From the NCBI RefSeq assembly GCF_006494365.1, contig NZ_VHIP01000012.1, forward strand, positions 1 to 64,000: 64,000 bases of DNA. The letters run 5' to 3'. Below are positions 1 through 8,788 of the stretch, in pieces. Made by a program: the position numbers and the translations under genes. The notes below the pieces were generated by a model. That model saw nothing but the letters and a program-made list of their open reading frames with translations, did not search any database and was not told the origin of the DNA. The DNA is from Aestuariibacter sp. GS-14 (lineage in GTDB: Bacteria > Pseudomonadota > Gammaproteobacteria > Enterobacterales > Alteromonadaceae). Each line of letters begins with the position of its first letter. Positions within the stretch are counted from its first letter, which is position 1.

Positions 1-1
1 C

Positions 2-52
2 AAACCTGTGCAACCAAGCCTAGCTAAAAAGCCTGCCAGTGCTGCTGAGTGA
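2..52 (+). CDS. C-terminal tail of an upstream reading frame (partial)
   Basis: An open frame enters from the left edge and ends at TGA 50-52. Its last residues are Lys/Pro/Ala/Ser rich, like a linker or a disordered tail. It is in the same frame as the gene at 161-667. It may be the end of a separate gene, or the N-terminal part of that gene separated by a nonsense codon. Too little is visible to assign a function. Confidence 0.25.
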   Translation, partial: KPVQPSLAKKPASAAE

Positions 53-160
53 GCAAACTTCTATGCGAATTGGTATTGTCACTGGCCCAGTAAATATGAT
101 CAGGTATTTTGGCCATATACCGATCCCCATGGAATATGGGTTTGTGAGGCATCAGGCTTT

Positions 161-667
161 GTGGGTTTAATTGGTGACTTTGCACTCACCGAGCAGGAAA
201 AAACCGCAATAGCCTCCTATTTAACGTCACGGCGTTCAGCGCCCGGCACCCTTGAAGAAACGCTGACTGCACTTGAAAGCGTGTACGCACTGCGAGATCT
301 GGACATTCACGGTAAAAATCACCTAAAACGCCTGCTCGCCCGCTGGTATCAGGAACTGGGCAATACCGACAAAGCGACACAGTATCGCCAGGCAGCACTG
401 GAAGAAATTCGCGATATGTTGGCAGGCGCTGAATCAGGTGCCATTAACGAATACCAGCACCTGCAATATCTGTATTTGGCGGCAGCCTACAGTCACACTC
501 TTGAACAGCCAGCACAAAGCCAAGCGTATCATATCGCTTTTGAGCAGTTAGTCAGTGGAATTAAACAACCGGATAACCTGGATTTTGCCGATTATCTAAG
601 CGAGATACTGCAAGATATAAGCAAGATGCCCCGTAATGGTGAACTTTTATTACCGTTGCAGGACTAA
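161..667 (+). CDS. Hypothetical protein, helical-repeat-like, 5' end probably incomplete
   Basis: The first usable start in this frame is GTG 161, giving 168 residues, mostly predicted helix and TPR-like in character, with repeated Tyr/Leu/Ala positions. Coding-like sequence continues upstream of the GTG in the same frame to about position 53, where it reads as an aromatic-rich segment ending in PHGIWVCEASGF, and is then stopped by TGA 50-52. No ATG, GTG or TTG occurs in that upstream stretch. The layout (a Cys/aromatic N-terminal segment followed by helices) loosely resembles DUF2225-type proteins, but I would not assign the family. Either the gene starts at GTG 161, or it has been broken by a nonsense or frameshift change. 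Confidence 0.55.
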   Translation: MGLIGDFALTEQEKTAIASYLTSRRSAPGTLEETLTALESVYALRDLDIHGKNHLKRLLARWYQELGNTDKATQYRQAALEEIRDMLAGAESGAINEYQHLQYLYLAAAYSHTLEQPAQSQAYHIAFEQLVSGIKQPDNLDFADYLSEILQDISKMPRNGELLLPLQD

Positions 668-710
668 CCAGTAACGTAATAACCAGGATAAATGAAATAC
701 AAGGAATGTG

Positions 711-1685
711 ATGATTACACCAACATTGACATTAACGCCATCGCGTATTGGCATCATTGCTGGTGCACTGTATGGACTGCTATTCCGGGTAATATGGGAA
801 CTGGACTCACTTAGTCATCTCAATGGTCTGGTTACTCTATCTTTCTTGTTTCTAGTGCCCTTTGCTGTGGGTTATCTGCGTCTTTATTGTGAATTAAAAC
901 AAGGGAGCAATGTATCTTCCTCCAGTGCCATTCGACTAGCCTGGCAACCGGTTTTAGTGTGTTTGTTGGTAACTGTAGTGACACTTCTCGAAGGCAGTAT
1001 TTGCGTAGTACTTGCCTCACCGGCTTTTTTCTTTTGCGCCAGTATAGGCGGTTTAGCCGCGCGTTGGGTTCACTTACATCGTAAAAACGCGCCGCACAAA
1101 CCGCTGTTATCGGTAATGTTATTACCCATTGTGTGCACACCGGTTGAGTTAACTGCATTTTCATCTTCCTATCAATATACCGTAACCGACAGCATTCTGA
1201 TTGCGGCCACGCCAGAACAGGTTTGGCGAGAAATTGGTAATGTGGATGTAATAAGCAAGCAAGAATTGCCGTGGTCATTTGGGCAGTTAATCGGTATACC
1301 ACGTCCATTACGAGCCTCAATGACCGGATTAGCCCACAATGCGATAAGAACCAGTGAATGGGAAAAAGGGGTTGTGTTTGAGGAGGTGATCACCGCTTGG
1401 GAACCAGCTAAACAGATGGCGTATCAGTTTAAGATTGATCCTGAACGCATACCCGACCACGCGTTAGACAAGCACGTAAAACTGGGTGGCGAGATATTCT
1501 CACCACTTTATGGCGCCTACACACTCGAATCCGCAGAGGAAGGATTTACCCGCTTAACCCTCAGCACCACACTGGAAGACAATACCAACCTGGGCTGGTA
1601 TTCAAGGGTGTGGGGGCAGGTAATTTTCCACGATTTTCACGTGATGTTACTCGGGCTAATGAAACAGCGAGCTGAACAACGCTAA
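711..1685 (+). CDS. Membrane protein with C-terminal SRPBCC (START-like) domain
   Basis: The protein is about 324 residues. The N-terminal ~140 residues hold about four hydrophobic segments. The C-terminal half, from about residue 155, looks like an SRPBCC/polyketide-cyclase-type domain: it opens with a beta-strand and the phrase ATPEQVWREIGNVD, which is typical of START-like ligand-binding folds, and ends in a long helix. This implies a membrane-anchored hydrophobic-ligand-binding domain of unknown ligand. AAGGA at 701-705 lies 5 nt before ATG 711, so I prefer that start to GTG 708. It lies 40 nt after the previous gene and may be co-transcribed with it. Confidence 0.7.
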   Translation: MITPTLTLTPSRIGIIAGALYGLLFRVIWELDSLSHLNGLVTLSFLFLVPFAVGYLRLYCELKQGSNVSSSSAIRLAWQPVLVCLLVTVVTLLEGSICVVLASPAFFFCASIGGLAARWVHLHRKNAPHKPLLSVMLLPIVCTPVELTAFSSSYQYTVTDSILIAATPEQVWREIGNVDVISKQELPWSFGQLIGIPRPLRASMTGLAHNAIRTSEWEKGVVFEEVITAWEPAKQMAYQFKIDPERIPDHALDKHVKLGGEIFSPLYGAYTLESAEEGFTRLTLSTTLEDNTNLGWYSRVWGQVIFHDFHVMLLGLMKQRAEQR

Positions 1686-2047
1686 GCGAAATCGTGGCTA
1701 ATTAATGCTTGCCTTTGACATCGCAAGCGCGTTTTGCGAACCACCAAAACACAAGCCAAACACACTGATTACAACAATCAAACAAAATAAACAAATAATT
1801 TACAATTTATTGTTTTATAAAAGATTTCCCCCTCAAAATACGCTCAGTTATTTATCGCAAAATTTTGATTGTTTGCAGTAAAAAACACTGAGTTCCCGCA
1901 ATTCGGCGCGGTAAATATCCGGCTCGCCGCGACTTTACACCATGATAGCTTTTAACTATCACCGAGTAAGATATTAAACTATATATTTATCACACACTAT
2001 GATTGTCAGATTGTTTTATTTTCTATTCTCATTTCGGAGCGCTTCTT
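1686..2047 (+). other. AT-rich intergenic region upstream of carbonic anhydrase
   Basis: This 362-nt gap holds no ORF that I believe. It is AT-rich from 1770 to 1880. A small inverted repeat (GATAG / CTATC) lies at about 1944-1960 and there is an AT-rich TATA-like run near 1975-1990. It presumably carries the promoter of the carbonic anhydrase-SulP operon. I could not identify a specific operator. Confidence 0.5.
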
Positions 2048-2695
2048 ATGGATCACGTAATTTCTGGCGTCGCTAAATTCCAGCGAGATATCTTTCCCGA
2101 GCAACAGGACACTTTTAAGAAACTGGCCAATGGTCAAAGTCCGGAAGTATTGTTTATCACCTGTTCTGATTCCCGCATTGATCCCAATCTGGTAACGCAA
2201 ACCGCACCAGGCGATTTATTTATTTGCCGCAATGCAGGCAATATTGTACCGCCACACAGCAACCAAACCGGCGGCATGACCGCATCCATTGAGTTTGCCG
2301 TTGCTGCGCTGGGGGTTAAGCACGTAGTAATTTGCGGGCACACAGACTGTGGAGCTATGAAAGGTGCAATCGCGCCAGAAAAGCTCGACAGCCTTCCCCA
2401 TGTAAAAGCATGGCTGGGACATTGCAGATGTGCCACGGAAGTGATTAGAGAGAAACATGGCGAAGTAACTTTAAATCAGCTTGATGACGTTACCCAGGAA
2501 AACGTGCTTCAACAGTTGCAACATATTAAAACTCACCCTGCAGTAGCGGCCAAATTGGCCACTGGCGCTATTCAACTGCACGGTTGGGTGTACAACATTG
2601 AGCACGGCACAATTGCTTGCTGGAACCCGCAAACCAATGCCTTCGAAGAAATGGAACAAGCGTATGCCGAAGCCAAACTGGCGGCAGGAATGTAA
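2048..2695 (+). CDS. Beta-class carbonic anhydrase
   Basis: Cytoplasmic zinc enzyme that interconverts CO2 and bicarbonate. It has 215 residues, the normal size for the bacterial beta class. The zinc site is complete: Cys39, Asp41 and Arg43 in CSDSRIDP, then His98 and Cys101 in HTDCGAMKG. The start is ATG 2048, with CGGAG at 2035-2039 placed correctly. A longer in-frame extension upstream begins with a non-conserved stretch and is rejected. The gene is followed after 10 nt by a SulP transporter, so enzyme and transporter probably form one bicarbonate-handling operon. No signal peptide is present. Confidence 0.95.
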   Translation: MDHVISGVAKFQRDIFPEQQDTFKKLANGQSPEVLFITCSDSRIDPNLVTQTAPGDLFICRNAGNIVPPHSNQTGGMTASIEFAVAALGVKHVVICGHTDCGAMKGAIAPEKLDSLPHVKAWLGHCRCATEVIREKHGEVTLNQLDDVTQENVLQQLQHIKTHPAVAAKLATGAIQLHGWVYNIEHGTIACWNPQTNAFEEMEQAYAEAKLAAGM

Positions 2696-2705
2696 GGATT
2701 AAACA

Positions 2706-4244
2706 ATGAAAATGGAACTCTCATTTAAACACATCAAGCAGGATTTACCTGCCAGTATTGTGGTGTTTTTCGTTGCCCTTCCCTTGTGTTTAGGCATAGC
2801 GCTGGCATCCGGCGCACCACTTTTCTCCGGTATTATTGCCGGCATTGTAGGTGGTATTATAGTTGGCATGGCAAGTGGCTCTCGTCTGGGTGTAAGCGGA
2901 CCGGCTGCTGGTCTGGCGGTTATTGTATTTGATGCGATCACCACCCTGGGAAGCTGGGAACTCTTTTTGTGCGCCGTGGTACTTGCGGGTATTTTCCAAA
3001 TCGCACTTGGGTACCTGCGCGCTGGATTTGTCGCATACTTTTTCCCCACCTCTGTCATTACGGGTATGTTAACGGGCATAGGTTTGCTGATTATCCTTAA
3101 ACAACTTCCCTATTTACTGGGCTGGCATGCAGACTTTCTGGGTGAACAGGCGTTCCAACAAACCAACGGCGAAAATACCTTTTCTGCCATCACCCATGCG
3201 ATCTCCCAAATTTCGTTACCTGCATTGTTGATATCAGCATTTTCCCTTTTGTTGCTTGTTGTATGGGATAAATACCTCACACCACGTCACAAGGTATTTC
3301 AACTTATTCAGGGGCCCATCGTTGTTGTGCTGTTGGGTATCCTATTCAGCGTTATATTGAGTCAGGCAAGCTCGCCACTTAGTGTTGATCAATTAGTGTC
3401 GCTGCCGGTAATTAATAGTTTTGCCGATCTTACCAACGAAATGGCGTTCCCGGCATTTACACAGATGTTCTCGCTTGATGTACTGACTATTGCAGCAGTC
3501 ATGGCTGTAGTGGCCAGTATTGAAACGCTGCTCAGCGTAGAAGCAACGGACAAACTGGACCCACAAAGAAATACCACGCCAGCAAACCGTGAACTAAAAG
3601 CTCAGGGCTTGGGGAATATTGTGTCCGGATTATTGGGTGGCTTACCGGTAACACAGGTCATTGTGCGAAGTTCAGCCAATATTGCGTTTGGCGCCAGAAC
3701 GAAACTCAGTGCCATTATGCATGGTTTCTTCCTGCTCATTGCTGTTGCAGCTATTGGCGGCTTGCTTAATCTTATCCCGCTGGCTTCTTTAGCGGCGGTA
3801 CTCATCATTGTGGGTTACAAACTGGCCAAACCGGCTACGTTTAAAGTAATGTACCGCGCCGGCTGGGAGCAATTTCTGCCGTTTATGGCAACCATCATCG
3901 TAATGCTGGTAACTGATCTGTTATCAGGGGTTATTGCAGGCTTGGCCGTGAGTGTGTTTTTTACCTTAAAGCACAGTTACAAAAACTCCTTCCACTTCCG
4001 CGATACGGTAGAAAACCAACACGATATGGAAACCCACCACATTGTGCTCGCTGAAGAAGTGTCGTTTTTCAACAAGCCCAGTATTTTAAAGAAACTGAAT
4101 TCACTGCCAGATAATTCAAAAGTTATTCTGGATTTTACTAACTCAAAATCCGTGGCGTTTGATGTAGTTGAACTGGTGAAAGACTTCAGTGCCAAGGCCC
4201 ATCACCGCAACATTTTGGTAGAAACGGTCGCGCTAAAATACTAA
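2706..4244 (+). CDS. SulP family anion transporter, likely bicarbonate
   Basis: Inner-membrane permease of 512 residues with about 11-13 hydrophobic segments. It begins with the family's conserved N-terminal region (DLPASIVVFFVALPLCLGIA), followed by the GxxxG-rich first repeat. The C-terminal ~90 residues are a short STAS-like domain with alternating strand/helix around residues 430-510. SulP proteins carry sulfate, bicarbonate, dicarboxylates or other anions. The upstream neighbour, a carbonic anhydrase 10 nt away, points to bicarbonate or carbonate. The start is ATG 2706 with AAGGA at 2694-2698. The substrate is inferred from context, not from a diagnostic residue. Confidence 0.9.
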   Translation: MKMELSFKHIKQDLPASIVVFFVALPLCLGIALASGAPLFSGIIAGIVGGIIVGMASGSRLGVSGPAAGLAVIVFDAITTLGSWELFLCAVVLAGIFQIALGYLRAGFVAYFFPTSVITGMLTGIGLLIILKQLPYLLGWHADFLGEQAFQQTNGENTFSAITHAISQISLPALLISAFSLLLLVVWDKYLTPRHKVFQLIQGPIVVVLLGILFSVILSQASSPLSVDQLVSLPVINSFADLTNEMAFPAFTQMFSLDVLTIAAVMAVVASIETLLSVEATDKLDPQRNTTPANRELKAQGLGNIVSGLLGGLPVTQVIVRSSANIAFGARTKLSAIMHGFFLLIAVAAIGGLLNLIPLASLAAVLIIVGYKLAKPATFKVMYRAGWEQFLPFMATIIVMLVTDLLSGVIAGLAVSVFFTLKHSYKNSFHFRDTVENQHDMETHHIVLAEEVSFFNKPSILKKLNSLPDNSKVILDFTNSKSVAFDVVELVKDFSAKAHHRNILVETVALKY

Positions 4245-4256
4245 GCTTTTCACTCT

Positions 4257-4285
4257 GCCGGAGCAGGCCCCTGCTCCGGCTTCTT
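4257..4285 (+). terminator. Rho-independent terminator after SulP
   Basis: An 11-bp perfect stem, GCCGGAGCAGG (4257-4267) with CCTGCTCCGGC (4270-4280), has a 2-nt gap and is followed by TTCTT. It lies 12 nt after the SulP stop codon. The T-run is short and interrupted, but the stem is very strong. Confidence 0.75.
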
Positions 4286-4361
4286 CCCAATAGCCCAGCC
4301 CTGTTGAAAATTATTAAATTAGCGCTATGTTTAATCCAGAGCATCTAAAACGGAGTGTGAT

Positions 4362-4790
4362 GTGAAAGGTACCGGCGATTTTGAGATTTGGACAACGGGC
4401 AACATACTTAACGCCAGTGTTAGCGGTGTGTGGAACGAGGCAATTGCGAAACGCTATCAAACTGCGTTTGTAAAACACGCTTCTGCAATATCGTCCTCTC
4501 CCTGGGCACATATTGTTTATCTGGATAGCTGGGTATTGGGCACACCTGAAATAGAACCCATCATTCACGAACTGGCGCTTTGGTGTAACCTGAACAATCT
4601 GAAATTAGCCGCCCACGTTTATAGCCCGAACATGCTCAAAGAGTATCAGTTGAACCGCATGCTGGCTCCGGGCAGTATTCGCTTTATGCTGCATCACTTT
4701 AACGACGTTGATACCGCCATCGTGTGGCTGCAACACGAAGGATTTAATGCACAGTATCCAAAACAGGTAATCGCAAAACGGTTTGCCTGA
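4362..4790 (+). CDS. STAS/SpoIIAA-like hypothetical protein
   Basis: A 142-residue soluble protein starting at GTG 4362 behind CGGAG (4351-4355); the overlapping ATG 4360 runs straight into a stop. The alternating strand/helix pattern (FEIWTTGNILNASVSGVWNE near the N-terminus, then WAHIVYLDSW and LKLAAHVYS) resembles the STAS/SpoIIAA-like fold used to bind partners or lipids. It lies 118 nt after the SulP gene, whose own STAS domain is short, but a strong terminator separates them. The family call is by pattern only and the function is unknown. Confidence 0.55.
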   Translation: MKGTGDFEIWTTGNILNASVSGVWNEAIAKRYQTAFVKHASAISSSPWAHIVYLDSWVLGTPEIEPIIHELALWCNLNNLKLAAHVYSPNMLKEYQLNRMLAPGSIRFMLHHFNDVDTAIVWLQHEGFNAQYPKQVIAKRFA

Positions 4791-4898
4791 CAAAAACATC
4801 TCGTCATACTGTTTAATTTCTGTTCATTACCCCAATAAAATAGACATAGGGTGGTATTCGCCACCCGCCGCTTTTTCAATCCGGACAAGGAACGCCCT

Positions 4899-5348
4899 AT
4901 GCAACTCGCTCAACTAAATGTAGCCAAAACCCGTTATCCGTTAGACGACCCTAGAATTAAAGATTTTGTTGATAACCTGGACCGCGTAAACGCCATTGCA
5001 GAAGCGAGCGAAGGGTTTATCTGGCGGCTCAAGGACGATGCAGGTAACGCAACCAACATCAAAGCCTTCGACGACCCGGATGTAATACTGAATATGTCGG
5101 TATGGTCTTGCCCGCAAACATTAAAGGACTTTCTGTTTAAAACCATCCACCGGGATTTTTTACGCAGAAAAAGTGAATGGTTTTTTGCCCCTCAAACCAA
5201 TATGTATGTACTATGGTGGATTGAGGATGGTCATATTCCTACTATTGATGAAGCGCTCGAACGACTCACCCTGCTGCAGGAGCTAGGGGAATCGCCTGAG
5301 GCCTTTTCATTTAAATCAAATTATCCGGCACCCTCACCCAGCACCTGA
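4899..5348 (+). CDS. DUF3291 domain protein
   Basis: A 149-residue protein. It begins MQLAQLNVAKTRYPLDD and contains the family's features: a central stretch reading NMSVWSCPQTLKDFLFKTIH and the later WFF...YVLWWIEDGHIPT segment. DUF3291 proteins are small, dimeric alpha/beta-barrel-like proteins related to antibiotic-biosynthesis monooxygenase folds; their reaction is unknown. I place the start at ATG 4899, 7-8 nt after AAGG (4887-4890); an extension upstream to 4851 is non-conserved. It is convergent with the PL11 lyase, with only 37 nt between the stops. Confidence 0.8.
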   Translation: MQLAQLNVAKTRYPLDDPRIKDFVDNLDRVNAIAEASEGFIWRLKDDAGNATNIKAFDDPDVILNMSVWSCPQTLKDFLFKTIHRDFLRRKSEWFFAPQTNMYVLWWIEDGHIPTIDEALERLTLLQELGESPEAFSFKSNYPAPSPST

Positions 5349-5385
5349 TTCGGCAACAGGGGGAATGGCAAAACGGATTTACCGT

Positions 5386-8300
5386 TCAGTAAGTCACCAC
5401 AGCCTCCGGATCGGTGTTGATGGTACTACCATCCTGCATGGTAAGTTTAAACATGTACCAGTATTGCGTCCCTTCAACCAGATTTTGGGTATCCAGAAAA
5501 CTGCCGGTTTCGGCAGCACCCGGGTTTATGCGGGTACGGCCACTCAATTGCGCACTGGTGTTGCGGTAAATCTGCACACTGCGGATGGGTTGTGCAAAGC
5601 CAGCCAATGACCAGTTAAGCTGAATACCGCCCTCTGCCTTTTGACTCGTCAGGTTGGTTTGCGGCTGTGCACTTATCTGCGAATAGGTAATGGCCGCTTC
5701 GGGATCCGTATTAACAGTACTACCATCCTGCATCGTGAGCTTAAACATATACCAGTAAGTAGTACCCGGCTCTAAACTTTGCGAATCAATCATAGAACCT
5801 GCTACAGGCGCACTTGAGCTGATCCGCGTCCGGCCACTTAATTGCTCGCTGGTATTGCGATACACCTGTACGCCTTGTATTGGCTGGGAGAAATCCTCTA
5901 ACGACCAGCTGATTTGTATGCCCCCCTGAACTTCTTCGCTGATTAAGTGCGTTTTGGGTACTAAAAAGCGCTCTGCAAACACAGGCCCCTCTTCCACCCG
6001 CTCGCCACTGGTGGTAATGAACGCCAACCAGTAATAGTAACGCTCACCGCCTACACTGGTTGTGTCTGTCCAAGTGGTATCTGATGGTGATAGTGTGGCC
6101 ACAGTAAGTCTTGGAAATGAAGCAGGATCGGCTGAGGGATCAGTCAGTGCTGCACGGATAATTTCAATACCAGCAATATCAATTTCACGGGTAAACCACG
6201 ACAAGCTTACCGGTGCATCGCTGCTAACCGGAAATACTTTCACAACCGGCAGCAGACTGCTGCTCAGCGATGCATACGTTGGAGGTAATGAAACAGTATT
6301 GAACTGTCTTACCAGATCCAGTTCTGCCCAATACAGATATGTCACATCAGGTTGCACATCGGTGTCGGTATAGCGCGATTCACCTTTGCTGAGGGTTGCA
6401 ATTAGTTGCTTATTGTCAGGATCATCCGACGTACTGCGATACAGTCTGGTATGGCGAACTTTATCACCGTGCTGATAAACATTTACCGTAATATGCTGCT
6501 CAAATCCATTTGCAGAAGCGGCATAGAAAGGCGCAAGTTCTGCGGCAGAAACCTGATAATCCGGCGCATCCTGCATATCATTGCCCAGATAAAAAGCAGG
6601 ATGCGGAGGCTGATTGTAGCCCACATTTTGCCACGCAATAGCCACCCGGTATTGGGTTTCCTGCATCAGGGTTGGGAAGCGATGTTGAGTGGTATGGGTA
6701 GTTGAGAATATCCGCAACTCACTGCTGTCTGCGGTGGCCCACATCACCTCTTCACGCCAGTCACCAAATATGTCCGCTGACAGCGCGGGGGTAGCCTTGG
6801 TACCGTTGTTCGACACAACACCGTAATCCGCGCCTTCCAGTAAGGTTGTAGTACCCATCACCTCAGGTAACCACTTAGAGATAGTGGTTTTATCGAGTAA
6901 TTCACGGCTTAAATCACCATCCCACCAGGTGGCAAAATTCACTGGCGCAGGCCGGTTACTGCTGATAACGGTACCATCAGCCGCAACCAGACCTCCCCGT
7001 GTAGCCCAATTCTCATTACCGGGATAATTCGGATCGATATCGGCACTCACGCCGCGGCCAACGTCGGCCTGATTGCTGGGCCGATACCACAAAATGTCAC
7101 CTGTTGCAGCATCGTGTAACTCAACGCCGTATTCCACACCATTTTTGGTATAGGCTGAGGGCGTTTCGTGCACCATATAAATTTCCATGCCCGGACGATT
7201 GGGATCAATATCAGTCATATGCTGGGCGTCACCATGGCCCAAACCAGTGGAATAAAGCAGGTGTCCATCATCGTCGATCGTTGCGGCGCCATACACGATT
7301 TCATCCCTGCCGTCGTCATCTACATCGCCTACCGTAATGCTATGGGCGCCTTGGCCGTATGCCTGCGTATCTGCACCGCCATTATTGGTATCAAATACCC
7401 AACGACTTTGTAATTTGCCTTCAGACCAGTCGTATGCAGCCACCACAACCCGGGTGTAATAACCGCGAGCCATAAATAAACTGGGCTTTTCACCATCTAA
7501 ATAAGCAACCCCGGCCAGGAAGCGGTCAACCCGGTTACCATAGCCATCGCCCCAACTGCTCACATCGCCTCTGGGCGGCTCATAATTGATCGTGTCCAGT
7601 GCCTTGCCGGTAAGACCATCAAACATTGTCAGGAATTCCGGCCCCGACAAGACGTAGCCAGCATCATTGCGGTGATCAGCCCCCGCATTACCAATCACCT
7701 GTCCTTCGCCGTCTACCGAACCATCTGCCGTTTTCATGGCCAGTTCGGCCCGGCCATCGCCGTCAAAATCGTAAGCAATAAACTGCGTATAATGCGCACC
7801 CGAGCGGATATTCGGCCCCAGGTTTATTCGCCACAACTGTTCGCCTTGCTGAGTATAAGCGTCGATCAGCGTTGGGCCGGTAAACCCGGCTTGCGAATTA
7901 TCCTTTGCATTATCGGGATACCATTTGATCAAAATTTCGTACTCACCATCACCGTCGAGGTCGGCCACTGAAGCATCGTTTGCCGAATAGCTGTAGCCCT
8001 GCCCCCGGATCCAGTCGTCTTCAGGCTTTACCAGTGGTATCGACAAATAGGGGTTTTGCCATGGCAAAACCTCCTCAGACACTGCCGCCCCGCGCACTTC
8101 TGGTTGAAAGCGACCATGCTGGCGACTGTAAAATGCCTTTACCTGGTAACGGTCCGTTGCCTCTCCCTGCTCATCAGTGAAGAAAGTGGCTTCAGTAAGT
8201 TTAGCTGAATTAATTTTTTGTCCGTTGCGGTATACATCAAACGAGACAGTATCAGGATCATCTGCCAACAAGCGCCAGCTGAGATGATTGCCATTGTCAG

Positions 8301-8478
8301 TTGGGATCACTACCAATCCCCGGTCTAAACGCTCTACTTGAGCGCCCTGTGACGACGCAGATAGCTGACTGGTTACCTGCCTGTCAGCCAGTTGTGCTGC
8401 ACAACACGCGCTCAGTAGCATCGGCAAGCCTGCCAGCGCAATTCGCAGTGGAGTGAACGACTTATTCCTGTTTACCAT
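5386..8478 (-). CDS. Rhamnogalacturonan lyase, PL11 family, lipoprotein
   Basis: A 1030-residue secreted polysaccharide lyase that should cleave the rhamnogalacturonan I backbone by beta-elimination. The N-terminus is a lipoprotein signal with lipobox LSAC (Cys25). A short beta domain (about residues 50-130) precedes the eight-bladed propeller typical of PL11 (about 140-640), with repeated Ca-binding loops such as DLDGDGEYEI, DFDGDGRAEL and DVDDDGRDEI. The C-terminal ~390 residues are fibronectin-III-like modules, the last two nearly identical to each other. PL11 enzymes are usually about 600 residues, so the extra modules are notable. No carbohydrate-binding module was recognised. The gene stands alone and has convergent and divergent neighbours. 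Confidence 0.92.
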   Translation of the reverse strand: MVNRNKSFTPLRIALAGLPMLLSACCAAQLADRQVTSQLSASSQGAQVERLDRGLVVIPTDNGNHLSWRLLADDPDTVSFDVYRNGQKINSAKLTEATFFTDEQGEATDRYQVKAFYSRQHGRFQPEVRGAAVSEEVLPWQNPYLSIPLVKPEDDWIRGQGYSYSANDASVADLDGDGEYEILIKWYPDNAKDNSQAGFTGPTLIDAYTQQGEQLWRINLGPNIRSGAHYTQFIAYDFDGDGRAELAMKTADGSVDGEGQVIGNAGADHRNDAGYVLSGPEFLTMFDGLTGKALDTINYEPPRGDVSSWGDGYGNRVDRFLAGVAYLDGEKPSLFMARGYYTRVVVAAYDWSEGKLQSRWVFDTNNGGADTQAYGQGAHSITVGDVDDDGRDEIVYGAATIDDDGHLLYSTGLGHGDAQHMTDIDPNRPGMEIYMVHETPSAYTKNGVEYGVELHDAATGDILWYRPSNQADVGRGVSADIDPNYPGNENWATRGGLVAADGTVISSNRPAPVNFATWWDGDLSRELLDKTTISKWLPEVMGTTTLLEGADYGVVSNNGTKATPALSADIFGDWREEVMWATADSSELRIFSTTHTTQHRFPTLMQETQYRVAIAWQNVGYNQPPHPAFYLGNDMQDAPDYQVSAAELAPFYAASANGFEQHITVNVYQHGDKVRHTRLYRSTSDDPDNKQLIATLSKGESRYTDTDVQPDVTYLYWAELDLVRQFNTVSLPPTYASLSSSLLPVVKVFPVSSDAPVSLSWFTREIDIAGIEIIRAALTDPSADPASFPRLTVATLSPSDTTWTDTTSVGGERYYYWLAFITTSGERVEEGPVFAERFLVPKTHLISEEVQGGIQISWSLEDFSQPIQGVQVYRNTSEQLSGRTRISSSAPVAGSMIDSQSLEPGTTYWYMFKLTMQDGSTVNTDPEAAITYSQISAQPQTNLTSQKAEGGIQLNWSLAGFAQPIRSVQIYRNTSAQLSGRTRINPGAAETGSFLDTQNLVEGTQYWYMFKLTMQDGSTINTDPEAVVTY
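5389..5949 (-). repeat. Tandem 89-codon repeat in the PL11 gene
   Basis: Two 89-residue copies lie at 5683-5949 (residues 844-932) and 5389-5655 (residues 942-1030), separated by a 9-residue linker. They share QPI..VQ.YRNTS.QLSGRTRI and YWYMFKLTMQDGST.NTDPEA. Each has a fibronectin-III-like pattern. The protein ends exactly at the end of the second copy, which suggests duplication of a terminal module. Confidence 0.85.
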
Positions 8479-8788
8479 TATTTTGTGCCCTACCTGTTTA
8501 CCTTGTTACCTGAATTACCCAAGCAACCCCTTTAGTTAATAAAATGTAAATTAGCCAAACAAATAATCAACAACAAGCAAGATCACGCACTAACAATCAC
8601 TTTGGTTAAAATGCGAACTTTTCAAGACAATAAAATGAGCACCTTTGCGATAAACAAGTGAAAAATAACGAGGAAGGTGGTTATTACGCTGGAATAAATA
8701 GTAACTTGTGGATTAGAAAAGCTATTCAAAACCGCAGTTTTGATGGTATGTTTACATTTATGGTATTACGTACTCGAAAAGAACAATA
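8479..8788. other. Divergent promoter region, PL11 lyase / PilZ protein
   Basis: This 310-nt AT-rich gap separates two divergent genes. The only clear structure is a 7-bp inverted repeat TCAAAAC-CGCA-GTTTTGA at 8726-8743, 46 nt before the PilZ gene. It could be an operator or a small hairpin. No consensus regulator site was recognised. Confidence 0.4.

Noticed and set aside
2003-2047. N-terminal extension of the carbonic anhydrase
   Set aside because: The extra residues are not conserved, and a good ribosome-binding site directs initiation at 2048.
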